64,000 nucleotides of DNA from Otis tarda (Eukaryota; Chordata; Aves; Otidiformes; Otididae): NCBI GenBank assembly GCA_026413225.1, contig CM048553.1, positions 44,494,001-44,558,000 of the forward strand, given 5' to 3'. The notes under the pieces are model-generated. The model ran no database searches. It had not been told where the DNA came from and saw only the letters and a program-made list of their open reading frames with translations. Each line of letters opens with the position of its first letter. Positions within the stretch are counted from its first letter, which is position 1. Below, piece by piece: positions 37,001-51,582 of this stretch. The translations under genes and the position numbers were made by a program.

Positions 37001-40000
37001 CTGGAAGTGTTTAAAGTCAGATTAGTAGCGGCTCTAAGCAACCTGATCTGGCTGGAGATGTCCCTGCTCCTTGCAGGCGGGTTAGACTAGATGACCTTTG
37101 AAGGTCCCCTCCCATCCATGATTTGTTCTCAGTCTAATCAATCGCTTGGTCCACCTCAGACTGTGAAGACGACTGTGCGGTCTCTGCACTATAATACAGA
37201 AGAGTCCTGCCCCTTTCATCTTCTCCTTTCAACTCCTCCTCGGAGACAAAGTTTTAGAATTAAATTCTTTCATTCTAGTTGTTTCCACATTCAGGGCTTT
37301 TCAAATAAAGAATCACTAGAATCCATCACAACAAGCTGGAGAGTGGGCCCATGCCAACCTCATGAAGTTCAACCAGGCCAAGTGCAAGGTCCTGCACCTG
37401 GGTCGTGGCAATCCCAGGCACAAATACAGGCTGGGCGGGGAATGGATCAAAAGCAGCCCTTCCAACTCTAACCATTCTATGATTCTGTGACAAGCAGAAA
37501 ATCCTATTTTTTCCTAGCAAGACCAGATGGAACAGCTGAAGCCAGTTTCTATGATGCTTCACTAAGCAAGATAAAGCAATTCCAACCCGAGACAAATACT
37601 CACTGTAGAAGAGCTCAGCCCAACTACTAAAGTCCAGCTGAGTTATTGACAGTCTTAATGTGATGGGTAGGCTTACTAATGGGCAGTATTGCCAAACCCA
37701 CATATATAAACACACTAAGAAATAAAACTGACAGCACAAAGCAAATCAATTGGCACACAAAAATCAATTAGCACAAAATCCTGAAATAAAATTAACATTG
37801 GCTTCAGAGTTCGTTCTGCAGAGGGCACAGATTTTATAATGAACAGAGTATGCAATTGATCCATTTTAACTCAATTTTTAAGCCTTACTGCAAGGGAACC
37901 TGAGGTGTTTATATTCCAGTGACTAGTTTTCACTGAATTTCACTAGTAATTATGAAATGTCACATGAATCAGAGCCTCATGTTTATTCAAATTAGATGCA
38001 AAATTTGTATTAAAGCACCCTATTTTTATTTTAAGTAGAATATTACCCTCAAATATATTATACAGGTAGCAGCTGGAATACATTAATTTTGGAAGTGGGA
38101 GTGACTCAATAAAATGGAATGGCTTTGGCTGGAGCTAAATTTTTATTAATTATTTGCAGAAACAGTTTTACCAGAGATTGTTTGCTGACACAGTAACTAT
38201 TCCAGAAAGCTAGCAAAAAATTAAAATCAAAATTGGCTAGATTATCTTAGCCATTGTCAGTGCTGCTGTAGCAGGCTTAAGGTCATTTTCATTCTACTTT
38301 TAGTGTAATTGCACATTTAATCCTTAAATATACCTTTCCTTGATTACCCTTAAATTTACCTTCAGTTGATTATCTTAGATTTCATTTTTTAGATGGTCTG
38401 CTAGTGAATGGATTAACTGGTACCATCTTCGCCTAGAGATTAATTTATCTATCCAAGTCATTACGGGCCATTTACTGCGCTCTTCAGCCCAAAAGGTACT
38501 TAATCATGCAGAAGGCAAAAAGCAGAGCACACTCAGAAATCCTGTAAGGTCTGTACTAAACAGTGAAAAAAGACTCTCTGTAATACTGCAAATGTTACTG
38601 TCCCACCCAGATCTGTTCTCTTTCCATTACTGCACTGGTAGCTAGCACTGTATGTTCATGGCTAAGCTATCTCCCAACATCAATTACGCAGATTTATGTC
38701 ACGTACAAAAAGAAACCAGGAAACACTAGGAAGAAATTCACAGTCCTGGGTAAGTCTACTGAGACATAGATACATAAAGAAAAGGTAATACTGATTTAGA
38801 AATAATTTTTTTTTTATCTAGCTTAGTTTCTAAAATTGCAGAAGTACTTTTTTAATTATTTCTTGGCATGTCTAACATATTCTATAATAGCTCTAAAGGC
38901 TATTACATTGTCTGTAAAGGACGAAGTATCATCATATCAGGGTGTATACTAACCTACAGATAGAAAACAACTTCAGCTTGAAAGCCACTATCACCTGAAG
39001 AGATTGGACAAAAACACATAATCTTTTAAAATTAAGAACTAAATAAATCCAGTACCTCCTGTAAATAGTGTAGTTCCTTCTTAGAGTTGAAAACATCAAG
39101 GTTCAGATCATCTCGGGGACTGAAATATCTTTAATGACCTGGACTTGACTGCCCTTGCAATCACTATCACAATTAAAACCTGGCTTAGCAGTTAGATAAT
39201 CAGCGCTAAAGCCTCAATCCTACAGAGCTAAAACTTCAATCCTATTAAAAAGACACTTCAATATGGAGCATGTGTACGGTTTCTCGTACGCACACGCAAG
39301 GGAAAGTTAGGGACAGGAAAGCAGAGACTGCATAGATGGAAAGCATCAGCTGATATGGCATTTTAGGCATAAAAATCACAGAGAGCTAAACCGCAAGATG
39401 TAGCTACGGCATGATTTTTGTAATAAATCTTAACTAAACTGTTAGATCAAAAGAAAATTATTCCTTCCCTCTCAGATCCCACATAAGAACAGTCTGTTTC
39501 CCATTTGTATTCAGCTGCCAAGGGAAGCATTTGGCCTGCAGTTACATTTTGTCAGCTCAGAAGGGGAATTCTGACACCCAAAATGACAACTAGTTGAACT
39601 GGAACAGTAGCTCACACACGGAAGTGATTCACACCTGTATTCTACTTAGACACCAAGTTTATTACAACTGAATCTACTATGAGACTCTATATTTTAAAAC
39701 TAATAAAATTTCAGCATTTCTCAAAAGGAATTTCAAAATTATAAACTGTTAAATGAAGGAAGCAGGTTTGTGTTTACTGCAGACTGGACACAGACCAAGT
39801 TCACATCACAGCTCTGAAGAGCGTACTCTGGCATATTCCATATCAGATTTGTCCTGTTCTGCTTTAAGGGAAAAACCCTAAATAATATCCTAAATTATAA
39901 CACAGCTTATGCCAAAAAAAGTCCAAAGTGGTCGACTAGGGGATACACAAAAGTATTTTACATCCACTCACATCAGACGGAGAATAGTTCTGTTCAGCTC

Positions 40001-43000
40001 AGCCCTTATCCCGGCTTTCATCTGATGTTTCAGGTGGACAGACCAAAAAGATCCAAAAAAACCTCTGCATTCCTGAAGCCTTGGCAGTGCAACAGACGAA
40101 AAAAGAAAGGTCTTTAGTCACCTACCACACTGAAACTCAACTCCAGAACTAGTAAGTCCCTCAAGAATACTTAAGTATTCAAAGAAAATTGCATCAGATG
40201 AGCCCTGTTATTCCAGAGGAGAATTATACAGATCCATGCTTCTTCATAAACATATAGAGAACACGGTAGAGAGCAAGTAATTGATTTGTTAATGATGTTG
40301 CTTAATGTACTGCTGCAAAGCACCTACATGCTGTGCTGAGAATTAACACAGGTATCACTGAACACATCCAGCCACCTGGCCATGTTGCCAGGAAACTGCT
40401 TCCACTGGCAGCCCGCTGCACAGGAAAGATTCCTCAGCACTAACCTCCCTCCTAACATCGCAAACATCTCTGTTTTCCTTCTAAAATCACTGCTGATCCA
40501 CGTACCTAAAATTATCTTTTCCTTATAAACAACATTCTATAATATAAGCAGCTGAATCGGTTGTTCCTCAAGGGTAGTACTTTAATGGCTTTTTCTATTT
40601 CAGACTACAGGTCAATTCACAATTTGTTTGGTCGGTACATCTGCTATATTAGGCTGAGTGTTAGCCAAAAAGCGCTCTCCCATTCCTCTGGGGTATAGCT
40701 TCTGACTAAGAGATAGAGGTTATATCATAAAAAGCACAGATTTTTAAAAATAAAAAAACTAGACCCAATGAAAGAAGAAATGGGAATTAATTTTGGTAGC
40801 ACTGATAGAGGAACCAGCACTCTTTTCTCGTAACTTCTGTAAAAGCAAGGCTCACTTCTTCTGGCACATATTTTGAAAGCTAAGCCCCATTAAGACACTA
40901 CCAACTCCCTCAGAAATGAGGAGGACCCAGTGCCTAGTTTGGGGTTTTTTAAAAGAAAATAATTAAGATAAATAAGCTTCATTTGAATGACACTTGTGGA
41001 TTCCTCTTTTCTTCTACATCTGAAAGAAACTACCAGATAAATAAAATAAAAAAAAAAAAATCAGGGTCTTCAATGTCAAGAATTTGACAAACAATAACAT
41101 CTCAATGCATTTTCTCATTCTCTGCTGATGCCACCACAATTATTAACAACAATGTATCTGGACTACAAAACAAGTGGAGTGTGATTATTTGCAGTTGCCT
41201 TTATAGCACATTCAGTGCTTTTATACCGTTGAAAACAAACTGGCTACTCAGTGCCAAACCTAGTCTTCTGCCTTAGACATACAACAGGACAGAATAGATT
41301 TTAAAATATGCTTAAATCCTGCAGATGGAATTGGTGAAGTGTGTTAAGTCAAACACCTTTGATAACTTTGGGTAGTATTAGACATCATCTCCTGAAAGAC
41401 TATCTGGCTCAGATAACTGTGACCCTGCTAAGGATGCTATGTTGCTCAAAAGATTTTTCTCTTCTTCAAACCCTGTCCTCTCACCATCCTTTCTCTAGTC
41501 ACAACAAGAAGAAGCTCCAGCTTCCTTTTCGACATTTGCTCAGCTTGGCCAGGTGGGCAGAACCTGCAGCACTCTAGGAAAACTTCACCTCCTCTCCTAG
41601 AAAAGGATCTGGCCACAGCAGCTGAGAGGTGTAGCCTCTGTAACAGGGCATGACAACTTGCTTGATCTGAAGATGAATACGAAAAACACAAAAGCTCCAA
41701 TTTACACTAGATGTAACTATTCGCCTCTTCCATAATTCAGGTTTTGTGCTTCAGCCTTCCAATGGGGCACTGATATCTTGATCAAAATGACCAAAACTGA
41801 AAAAATGTATTAGGTACATTTAAAAGAGCACTTCAAATTGTGAGCCAATAGTATCAGACAACACAAAGCACAGAAGGACTTAGTGGAAGGGAAGACGCAG
41901 GTTTGGAAAGAGCTTCCAGGAGTGTGGCCTGAATCAGGCCACCTTCTTCAGGCAAAATCAAATTTCTGCTTAATAAACTGTACTACCATAACAAAAATTA
42001 CATGCATGAGTCCAGCTGCTTCTTGTTGCTCCACCAATCCACGAACTTTCACTTACTGCTTCTGCTAAAAGCACCATATTCAGTTGAGCTTTTTATAAGT
42101 TAAAAATCTTATTTATTGTATTTTTTTTTCTCTCTTTTTTTCTTCTTTTTTAAGGGTTAATCCCCAGGGCCTCCAAATGCAAGCTGCTGATTTCAGGAAG
42201 ATTGCCCACAAAGCACTGATGATTCTGTACTACAAACAGTGCTACGCCCCCTTGTTTATATCCATCTCTTCAAGGGTACTCCCTTCTCAATAAATCATGA
42301 GTTCCACAAGCAAAGCAGTACCTCAAAGCTACATATGCAACCCAATCTCTCATCAGCTAGCAAAGGGGAGTGGATTTAAAAGTATTTTAAAACAAGTCCT
42401 CAGTGGCTCAACTCAACTGCAAAATGGTAACTCTGAGATGAGTTAAATCAGCTGCTGCTCTATATGTTCTCGCTGCAAAGCCTGTGCTTCCACATCCCAT
42501 TTGGCTTTACCAGGTGGTCAAGAACAAAAACATCCAAAAAAACCTAATGAAACAAATTGCAGTATGTGAGTAAAGTAGTAACTCCAAAACAATATTCTTA
42601 AATAGCCTCTTGTCTTAAAAACACACTGTAAGAACTGTAGTTGGCTTATCTGAAAAACAAATTACACAACTTCCTAATAAAAAGCTTATTACAGGCAATT
42701 CAAACATTGTGATTAATTGTCACTAGGAGTAACAGAATTTGAAATTACTTCCTAAGAACAGATCTGGAAGAGGACCAAAGTAACATGTAATATTTAAAAA
42801 AAAAAAAAAATATCTGGTTTATCCTTGGATTTTTTTTTTTAACTATATTCAATTCAAGATACTACAAAAGAACTGGAAAAACAAACAGCTTTATTGATGT
42901 CCCCAGCCATTACATGTTTTGTTCAAGGCAATATAGATGAATTCAAGCCATTCCAATTGCCAAAAAGCATTCACTAGTAGAAAAGGGTTTCTTCAGCTCT

Positions 43001-46000
43001 CTCAAAAACTTCTTTCCAGTTCTCCAGGTCTCATGTGCTTCAGGTGCCCTACAATCTGTGGGGTCTCAGAGCGAAGTGTTTTCCTGGTAGGCAGCACTGG
43101 TAACCGAAGCTGACAGTAGAAGCTGGAGAACTTTGGCATGGTGAGAGACTTTCAGTGCATGAGATGCCTGACACGCAGCTGTGAGCCTCCTCAAAGAGTC
43201 GATGCTCCAGAACTGCCCTTTACCAAGTAAATGCCACAAAAGCACAAATCAACAGGCTGGTGTGGGATGGGGCGGACAAATTCTGCCCATAATCACTTAA
43301 CAGGAAAAGGGGTCAGAAAACAATATAGTTTTTCTACTCAAAGAACAGTCAGCTCTACTCAAGAGACACTCAAGAGCAAACAGCAGCATGGAAGAACAAG
43401 CAGCGAGCAAATGTGGTCCTAGTGTCTCCTGTCTACATCAAACAAGCATAAGAAACAAAACAAGCTTTTTCTATCACCAGAAGATAGAAATGTGTACTGA
43501 CAGGCTGTTAAATGCTTTTACAACTAGAAAAGAGACTGTACGCTTGCCATAGTACGCTGTCTCCGTCCAAAGTACCTCAGAGAAGCAAAAGCACACAGAA
43601 ATATCATCAACATATTTTCCTAGTTTTTAGAGTGCACTTTTGCATGAAACTTAGCATTTTCACAACTAATGTCAAACAAATAGGGCACTATAAAGAAAAA
43701 AAGTACAGTAAGTAATTAATAAAAGCAGCCACCATCATACATGGTTTGCATCTAACCAATGTCAAGTCTCAGATACAGCAGAAATGGCCTATAGAGACAC
43801 AGCATGCTTACCTCTGTATTTGGTTGTAGTGCCTGTCCATCCTGGGCTGCAGATGGAACAATTGCCCACGTAATGTTGGCACTAGCAGATGATAAGGAGC
43901 TGAGGGCACCATTTTTCAGTTGCTCTGTGGAGTGTGACTTGGGCCCAGGCCATCCTAGGATACCTTCTGAAGCAGAAAATGGGTGTAAGCTTTTGTACAA
44001 GAGACAGATTACAGATTTCTTCCATTCACCTCATCATTCTACTAATTAAATGAACTGCTATCTCTTACCTACTTCCATGCACAGTTTTACTTTAGTAAAA
44101 GAAATACTCCAGCATCCTCTATGTCAATTTATGTGACAAACATTTTTTTTAAGTCAATGAAGGAAGACTTTAAAATATTACTCCTACCACCAGACAGAAT
44201 TATACAGAAAGATTATACAATCCGGCACACCTTGGCAATTAACCATCATTCTTTATCCACTATTTTTATAGTTACGAAGTTATCCAAGTAAGCCCTCCAT
44301 TTCTTCTGCCTGAAATCAGAGTTTTAAGCTTAGCAGCTGTATTTTATTCCTATCTGTACTATTAAAAGCTCTTTCTAGATTAAGAGCTAAAATGCTTTAC
44401 TGGTCCCAAGACCACAGTTTAGAAGAGCTCTCATTAGAAAGATACAAATTAAATATGAATCAAACAGAACCAGAACAAGAACAACCCTTATTTCTGGGGG
44501 CACCTGATTTCCAGGATGGGTCAGTATTTAAGGATGCCAGGACAGAAAAAATGCTCAGCTGAGGCAACCACACAGTTGTTCCTTCCTTAATATGCTCTAA
44601 AACATATTATCAACATTCAAATCAGTAGCCCTCAGCATAGGTCTTAAATTTCAGCTAATTAATTACGCACTGCTATAAAATGCAGATATAAGAAAACTGC
44701 AGCTCCTCAGACATTACCATAATTTGTATATGAAAATACATTTAGTGCCACAGGGAGGATCTCCTTCTCTCATCACTCACAACTTCTAAAGATGATCCGA
44801 ATCAACACAAACACATTAAAGAACACACAGTTTCTCCTCTCTGTATCTCCAGGGGTTACCAGAGGTTGCCTCCTCATTAAAGTAAATAGTTTGATTTGGT
44901 GAAGTAATGCCATGTACTATTATATTAACACTTACATTATTAAAAAATGGGCCACAAATCCTACAGTTGACCTCTTACCAAATTCTAAAGATAAAATAAG
45001 TCATCCAATCATTTCCTCAGGCTATCCATTTTCTCTCTGCAGACACAATCTATTCACTGTAAACAACTGTTTTTTAATTTTTTTTTAAAATCTAATTTCT
45101 GTAAATAAGGACAAGGTCCCACTTGAATAAATACCTTGCTTCAGGGGAAATTTTTAAGTGTGAACATTTACTTCACCATCACGTATTTTTTAAAACACTA
45201 TAATAGCTTTCCTCTTCAGTGCAAACAAACAATAAAAAGATTATTTTCTTCATCTTTTTCCACATATTTTCAACACTCTCTTACAGAAGTAGAAACTTAG
45301 AACTATGCAAGCATGTTTTTCCACCTGTCCCAAGGGCAATGCTACCCTCACAAAACAACAAATCTTGCCAGCTTAATCAATTTTTAAACAGACCTTAACA
45401 ACACATTATGACCTAGCCAACACCAATAGGATGCTAAGAGTTAAGGTCCAAAGGATAAAGCACATCTGTTTCCTCAACACCTCTGCATATGAGAAAAATT
45501 GTTTCCTTAAATTCTGTGTGCCTGGAACTTGACTACTTTGCAGAACAGACATATGCAGTAAAAGATATTAGTCATACACCACAGAAACTAACTAAATAAA
45601 AAGTCATATCTCTGAACAAGTTGAAAAAATTCCATGTCTAGTTTCAAAGTGCCATCAGAGAACCTTTGATGATCTTTAATGTACAAATGTTACTCTGAGA
45701 TGTCAGCATTCTCATATCATCCCAAGGGAGTTGCCATATACCTAATGTAGCAGCCTACTTTTCAGGCAAAAGTAAAGCATGAAGAGAGAACTCATCAGAA
45801 ATAATTTTAAAATCAACTACCATCAGAATACAATCTCTACATAGAAAGCAAAAGGACACAATAACATGGCACCTACTTCACTCACATTATCAGTTGGATA
45901 CCCAAAACATTCTCGTCTGCACTAGCAGAAATTACTCTTACCACAAAATAGTATGGGTAGTTGTTCTCTGTCCCACATCAAATCAAATTATTTTATTGGA

Positions 46001-49000
46001 ATTTACTCTCTGCAGACTAAGCTGCCATCTGTAAATAACATGATGCACCCTAATGGAGTTGCCATCTTTGCCACTTTATGGCACCCAAAATTTTCTATCA
46101 ATAGTTCAATTCCTGTTCTTCTAAAGACTTCAAGAAAAAAAAAAAAAAAAAGAGATAAAAACTAAACATATTATAAGAAAGAAAGTTGGATAAGAATAGG
46201 AAGAAATTGCTGTCACTGTTTTGTTTTTAAGCCAGATTTTTGCTGTGTCCTCAGTCATAACCAAAGACAGCTGAACGGTAAATTCAATTCCTATTTTCAC
46301 ACATTTCACAATTCTAAAGAAATTCTCCAGAAAAGCAGTCACAAATTATACAAAAGCATTGACAGCTACCCAGCTACTTTACTATTTGCTTTAAGACTAT
46401 GCGAAGCACTACACTAATTAAAACAAAACATCTATTTCTGCACTAAATGACGCAAAAACTAGAAAGGACGTACCAAATACACAACCAGTAAAATCAGCCA
46501 GATCTCTTCTACCTGCATGGTGCTGGTTCTGTGGTTCCAGGAGTGAAAACTGAAGCCCAATTCCTCTGGAAGTTTAGTGCATATGTACACACAAAATCAG
46601 AGTTCTTATAGAACATACCCTCAAATGAGCTTCTTTCCCATTTCCCCATAACTTCGATTTCCACTCTGATGAACACAGAGCAGACAAATCCACCAAGGCA
46701 CAGGAGAATGCTTCTACATAAGGAAAGTACAGCATCCAGACACAACCTACTCTCCTTTCCCTATAGCAATGCTACAGTTCACAAAACTCTATTTCAGATG
46801 GCACAACAGGCTGTATCCCACACAACTGTCCTCAGGAGAAACGTGAAATCCTTTCACAGGTATACACAGAAGGAGGGAGGGAAAACCTCCCCAAAGAGAA
46901 GATTTACAGGAGATTTTTCAGTTAAGCAAAGCTGATGATTTTCTTTTGTTGGTTCTGATATTCTAGGTACCTGATGTACCTTTAAACTATGTTTCTGCGT
47001 GATAATTGATGCATAAAATACGCTTAACACCCACCTCAATTCCCTAACAAAAACCTTGCTATTTTTAAGTCCTCTGGTCTTGGTTTATAGACTGAAAAAA
47101 AAAAAATCACTTACGTTTTTTTCCTGGCACAACTGTAAGCTAACATCTATTCATAAAAGTCTTGCAACACACTATAAATATACTCTAACAAATATCCCCT
47201 TAACAATGCAATGGTAGGCCTTGAGAAGAGACCAAGATAAGATCTGGATTCCTTCTCCTGCCTGGGATGGATGTGACAGTTTTTTCTCTCCGCTGAATCC
47301 TGCAGCAGGCTGAACCAGCAACAGCAAGCAGCAGTTGCATATCTGCTTTTCAGATTAGAAAGACAACATTCTATTTGCTAGTGCTGTGAGGGGACTAGAA
47401 AACAATATTATCTTCCAAAGAAATAATATATAAGGAATAACGTATTAGCATTTAGGTAGAATGTCAAACGGTTTTGGTTACTCTCAACTGAAGCAAGTCT
47501 AGCGATGATGTATTTAAGAGAAACCTGACTAACCATGCCAAATTTAGTAAATTACACCAGTTAACAAAAAAGTATGTTCTCCTCTGTCTTCACTCTTCCC
47601 TGCCCACAAGCATTGGGGGCAGGGGGAAGCGTTTACAGAAGAAAGAGGACTCCTCTAATCATTTTTCTCTCCTCCTGCCATCTCAGCTGCTGGAAAATCC
47701 CTAGTTGCCATTTGTCACCAAATGGAAAGCATCTTGACTTTGTCTTTCCTATCCATTTATTTTCTCCAAAAAGGAGGCAATAGAGAATCTGCTAAAACAA
47801 AGTTCAAGTATATCTCCTTCCAATTCCAGAATCATCTTCAATCCATTTGCTGCCATGGGAGCCAAAACAAGCAGTATTTGCACATTCAAATGAACTTCAG
47901 AAAAATCCATAGTGAGGATGAGTTTGGGTTTTGTTTTTAAAAAACCCTCAGGAAAAAAAAAAGAAACTTTCTATTTTACACTTTGGAGAAGTGGGCAAGT
48001 GAGAAGCAGAAAACTATAGAAGGGGATTCCTATCAGAGAGATGCTTTATTCAGTAAATTAATGGCTAATGCAAAACACAGACTAGAAGAATGGATTTATC
48101 CGTGCAGGCTGCTACTACAAGACAGGATTCTGTCTGCCAAAACACTAAAATAAAAAAATAAAATAATAAAATAAAATTTAAAAAAACACACAAAAAAAAC
48201 CCAAAACAAAACAAACAAACAAAAAACAAAAACAAACCAGACTTAAAAGACAACATAAGCTGTTAAAGCTACTTTAAAACAAAGATTCAAATCTGCTCTG
48301 GTCTCAGTTTGGGAGGGAGGATGTTAACTATAAGAGTCAATAGGCTCTAGAGATATTCTTCTGCCAAAGGCTACACAGGCAGAAAAAAATAACACTAGAA
48401 GTTTTAAAGTTTGAAGTGCAGACAGAAGTTTCTCCTCCACATTTTTATTTTAAAAGGCACCTGTTTCCTGTCTGTATGCTAAATGAGCTCCAGCTTGGTC
48501 ACAAGGCACTTAATGCTCATTAGCAAATACTTTACACAAATACATGTGCCTGAGTGGTGACATTCTTGGGCAGTAAGAAAAACCATGGCATTTTTCTCCC
48601 TCCTACAAAAAGAGCAAAATTCCTAAACCCGAAGAAGCTTGTATAGGTGTAATCACTCTATATATATGTGCAAATAATATGCTTCTCCAGCATATTTTTC
48701 AATTAAAGAAAAAAATTACAAAGAATTTAGCCAGTGATCTATGCACATACCTTTAATAATGACAGCTAGAAATGAAGTTGACATTATTTTGATTTAACAG
48801 TAGAAACATAGACAGGATTTTGCTTCACTGACTGTTCTTGTTGATATACTTCCAAAATCAAGAACTAACATAAGAGACAATCATGAAATCCCTTCCTTGA
48901 AACTTTAGAGTGGAAATAAAACATGTATTGACTACCCTTCAAGACAAGATTGAAGACTTCAGTTTCATCTTCACGTCTGCTTGTAGGCTTGAGGTCTAAG

Positions 49001-51548
49001 ACTGACAACTCGTGAGAAACATGAAAATGAAGAGGAAAAATCATGTCATCCTCAAACTATTTCACGACAAAAGGTGTCATAAAAACATTCGAAGTCAAGA
49101 CCTATACAATCCTAGATTCCACTAAACTGCATGTCCAAGCTGTTTTCTTTCTACGTGTATTGCTGGAAAACAAAGCAACATATACATCAAAAGAAAGGAG
49201 ATAATTTTTCTGTTTAAAACAATAAAGGGCTGTAAGTCTCTTTAAAATAGCTATTATTTAATTATAATCTTGATGAGTGCATTCTGTAAGTACTAGGTGA
49301 GAAGCTTTCAGGTACTTTAAGTCCTTGCTTTAGAAGCAGTAAGATTGCAAGGCCTACGGTGCACAGAGAAAGTAGATATACAGCTACTTTTACAGGCAGT
49401 TTTCTCTCTTTATGGCATAATAGTGAGAGCTTTTGATGCTGAACTCAAGGGTAAATTCAAATCACCAAAGCTAAGCCACTGATTATTTCTCACACTCCAC
49501 ATGAGCAGGACTGTGCTGCTTTGTGGACTTGACGGCTTTCATGAACCGTAGGATAGAAGCAAGAAAATAAGTTACCAAATTCCTATCTTGTCTCTCTCTA
49601 CAAAATTCAGTGGATCCTGCCCCACAGTGCCCACTAGCATCCTGGACACCATGCAGTAACGCGACAGCACTGGGATGGAAACATTTGGCACTAAATTGCA
49701 CCAGGGCCATCACATCTCATGGGAAAGGAGTTTGAGACTTCCTATCAGAGGAACATACAGCTTTTAAACGAAAAAGAGTCATTTTCACTCAACAGTAACA
49801 ACAGGGGACAGTAAAGGTCATCCTTTGGTTATGCCTTGTGGGTATGAAATTTAAGAAAATACACCTGGAGGACACAGAACTGAAATGAAATAGATCATCT
49901 CAGAATCAGAGTTTGCTAGAGGATTACTTAAAGGCATTAGTCTGATTAGGTATGAGTTTATGCAGCTTTGATGACTCAAACTCTACCGACTCCGCAGAAA
50001 TGTTAAGTCTATCAAAGTACGCCTGGACAAGATTAAGTGTTTCAGAAAATCAGTAATCAAGACTTGTAGGCCAGGTTCTTTCAGGCAACTGTGTTGCATA
50101 ACAAGGCCTGGGGAAAAGAAAAGGGAGAGAAAAATTTAAAAATCGTTTTACAGACTGTTTTCAGTCAGAGAAGAGACTAAATATTTCAGCAGCTTAATTA
50201 CATAGCAATGAATAAGCACACATACACACTGAAGCATTAACTGTTTGCGTTCAGTTCTCACAGCTACACCAAAGTGTGAACCAGCGCTACAGAAATTTGA
50301 TTCTTGAAAGGATTGTTGTACAAGTTTAAAGCCTTAGGAGGACAAAAACAGTTACTAAACTTTAAGTACTTTATCGTAGTGGGTTTCCATCATTTTTCAT
50401 AAAATATGCGATTCCCTCTCAGCAATTACTAATGTTATGCTTGCTTTTCTCTGTTTTCATACACAGATCCTCAAAAATCATTATCAAGTCAAAACACAGA
50501 CACTGATTTAACAGATTACTAGGACACAGACTGAAGGACACGTACAGCTAAAGTCATCTATCTCTGACAGTTCACTTAGATCACATGGACAGGAAAAACA
50601 ACCTTCAGAGACTTTGAAACTAGAAAGTGACTTTTCTTTGAAGGATGCTTGTCATCTTTGTTCCAAACCATTCCTTTTTGAAATTAAATTATATCAAATA
50701 ATTCAATTAAATGCACTTTATTGTTACTATTTAGATACGTTCAAGTTTTTTTTCCCCCATTTTCTACAAGAAAACCAGAATACAGAAAATAAGAAATTTT
50801 TTTGTTCATTTATGTTCCTTTATGAAATATATCAGATTCTGAATGTAGGAAAGTAATGATGTACCATAGTATAGTTGTCAAAGTTTTTATGCTGTTTTTT
50901 TCCAATAATCCTTTTTACAACATTTGCCTACTCAGCTGACCCTCTCACATGTCTATTCTCCCCACAATGGGAATTCTTCAGAGGGCTTCCTACCTAGCTG
51001 TCTTGGCATTCCTGAGGGCATATCCTGCCCTGTAGTAAACCTACTATATGTAAGGACAGGTTGGGGTCAATGTTGTTGAAACACCTGAAGAGAACACAAA
51101 AAGCCACTCCATATCCAGAGTTCTGTTGCTGTTACTCCTCTTAGCCTGCTCCTGCTCTTAGACAAGGCAGTGTAGCTCGTGTGTGGAAAAACACTGACCA
51201 CTCTTTCAAAAAGCTAAAATTCCAACTTCCGATATTACAGACAGAGATACAGAAATGGGTGAACTGAAAAAACTTGAGCTACATGGGGACTGAGAGGTTC
51301 ATGCTTGCAAAGCTCAATGCAGAACCACACTGTTTGACATTTTAGGGTCATAAAAATTAGCCACAGTTTTGGGGTTTTTTTTAAATAGCAGCATGGAGAA
51401 GTGTTTCAGGATTTAAGCTACAGAATGGAATAAATCTGCCTCAGCGGCATCTTTCCATGTTGAAAACTAGAAATATGATTTTCACTGTAGCATTGCATAA
51501 TATTACAAGTATTTTTATCACGGAAATCTGTACTGTGATTTCAAGCTC

Positions 51549-51582
<34 letters not shown>

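Larger units (their letters stand above)
26075..43811 (-). other. OSBPL10: OSBPL10 intron (17.7 kb) with most of the repeats
   Basis: Holds four CR1 fragments (30022-31695, 36185-36352, 36960-37124, 37330-37490), an A29 run, a T37 run, a candidate alternative first exon (27776-27823), an interleaved palindrome (33968-33996) and an AT-rich enhancer-like block (about 37840-38480). No other coding exon was recognised. From 38500 to 43800 I see only unique AT-rich sequence. Confidence 0.88.

Noticed and set aside
37326-37739. 137-codon minus-strand open frame
   Set aside because: It partly overlaps a plus-oriented CR1 piece read in antisense, and the remainder has no recognisable features.
48145-48237. 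Regularly spaced A-rich units resembling a short repeat array
   Set aside because: A low-complexity microsatellite without unique spacers. Not a CRISPR-like or minisatellite array.
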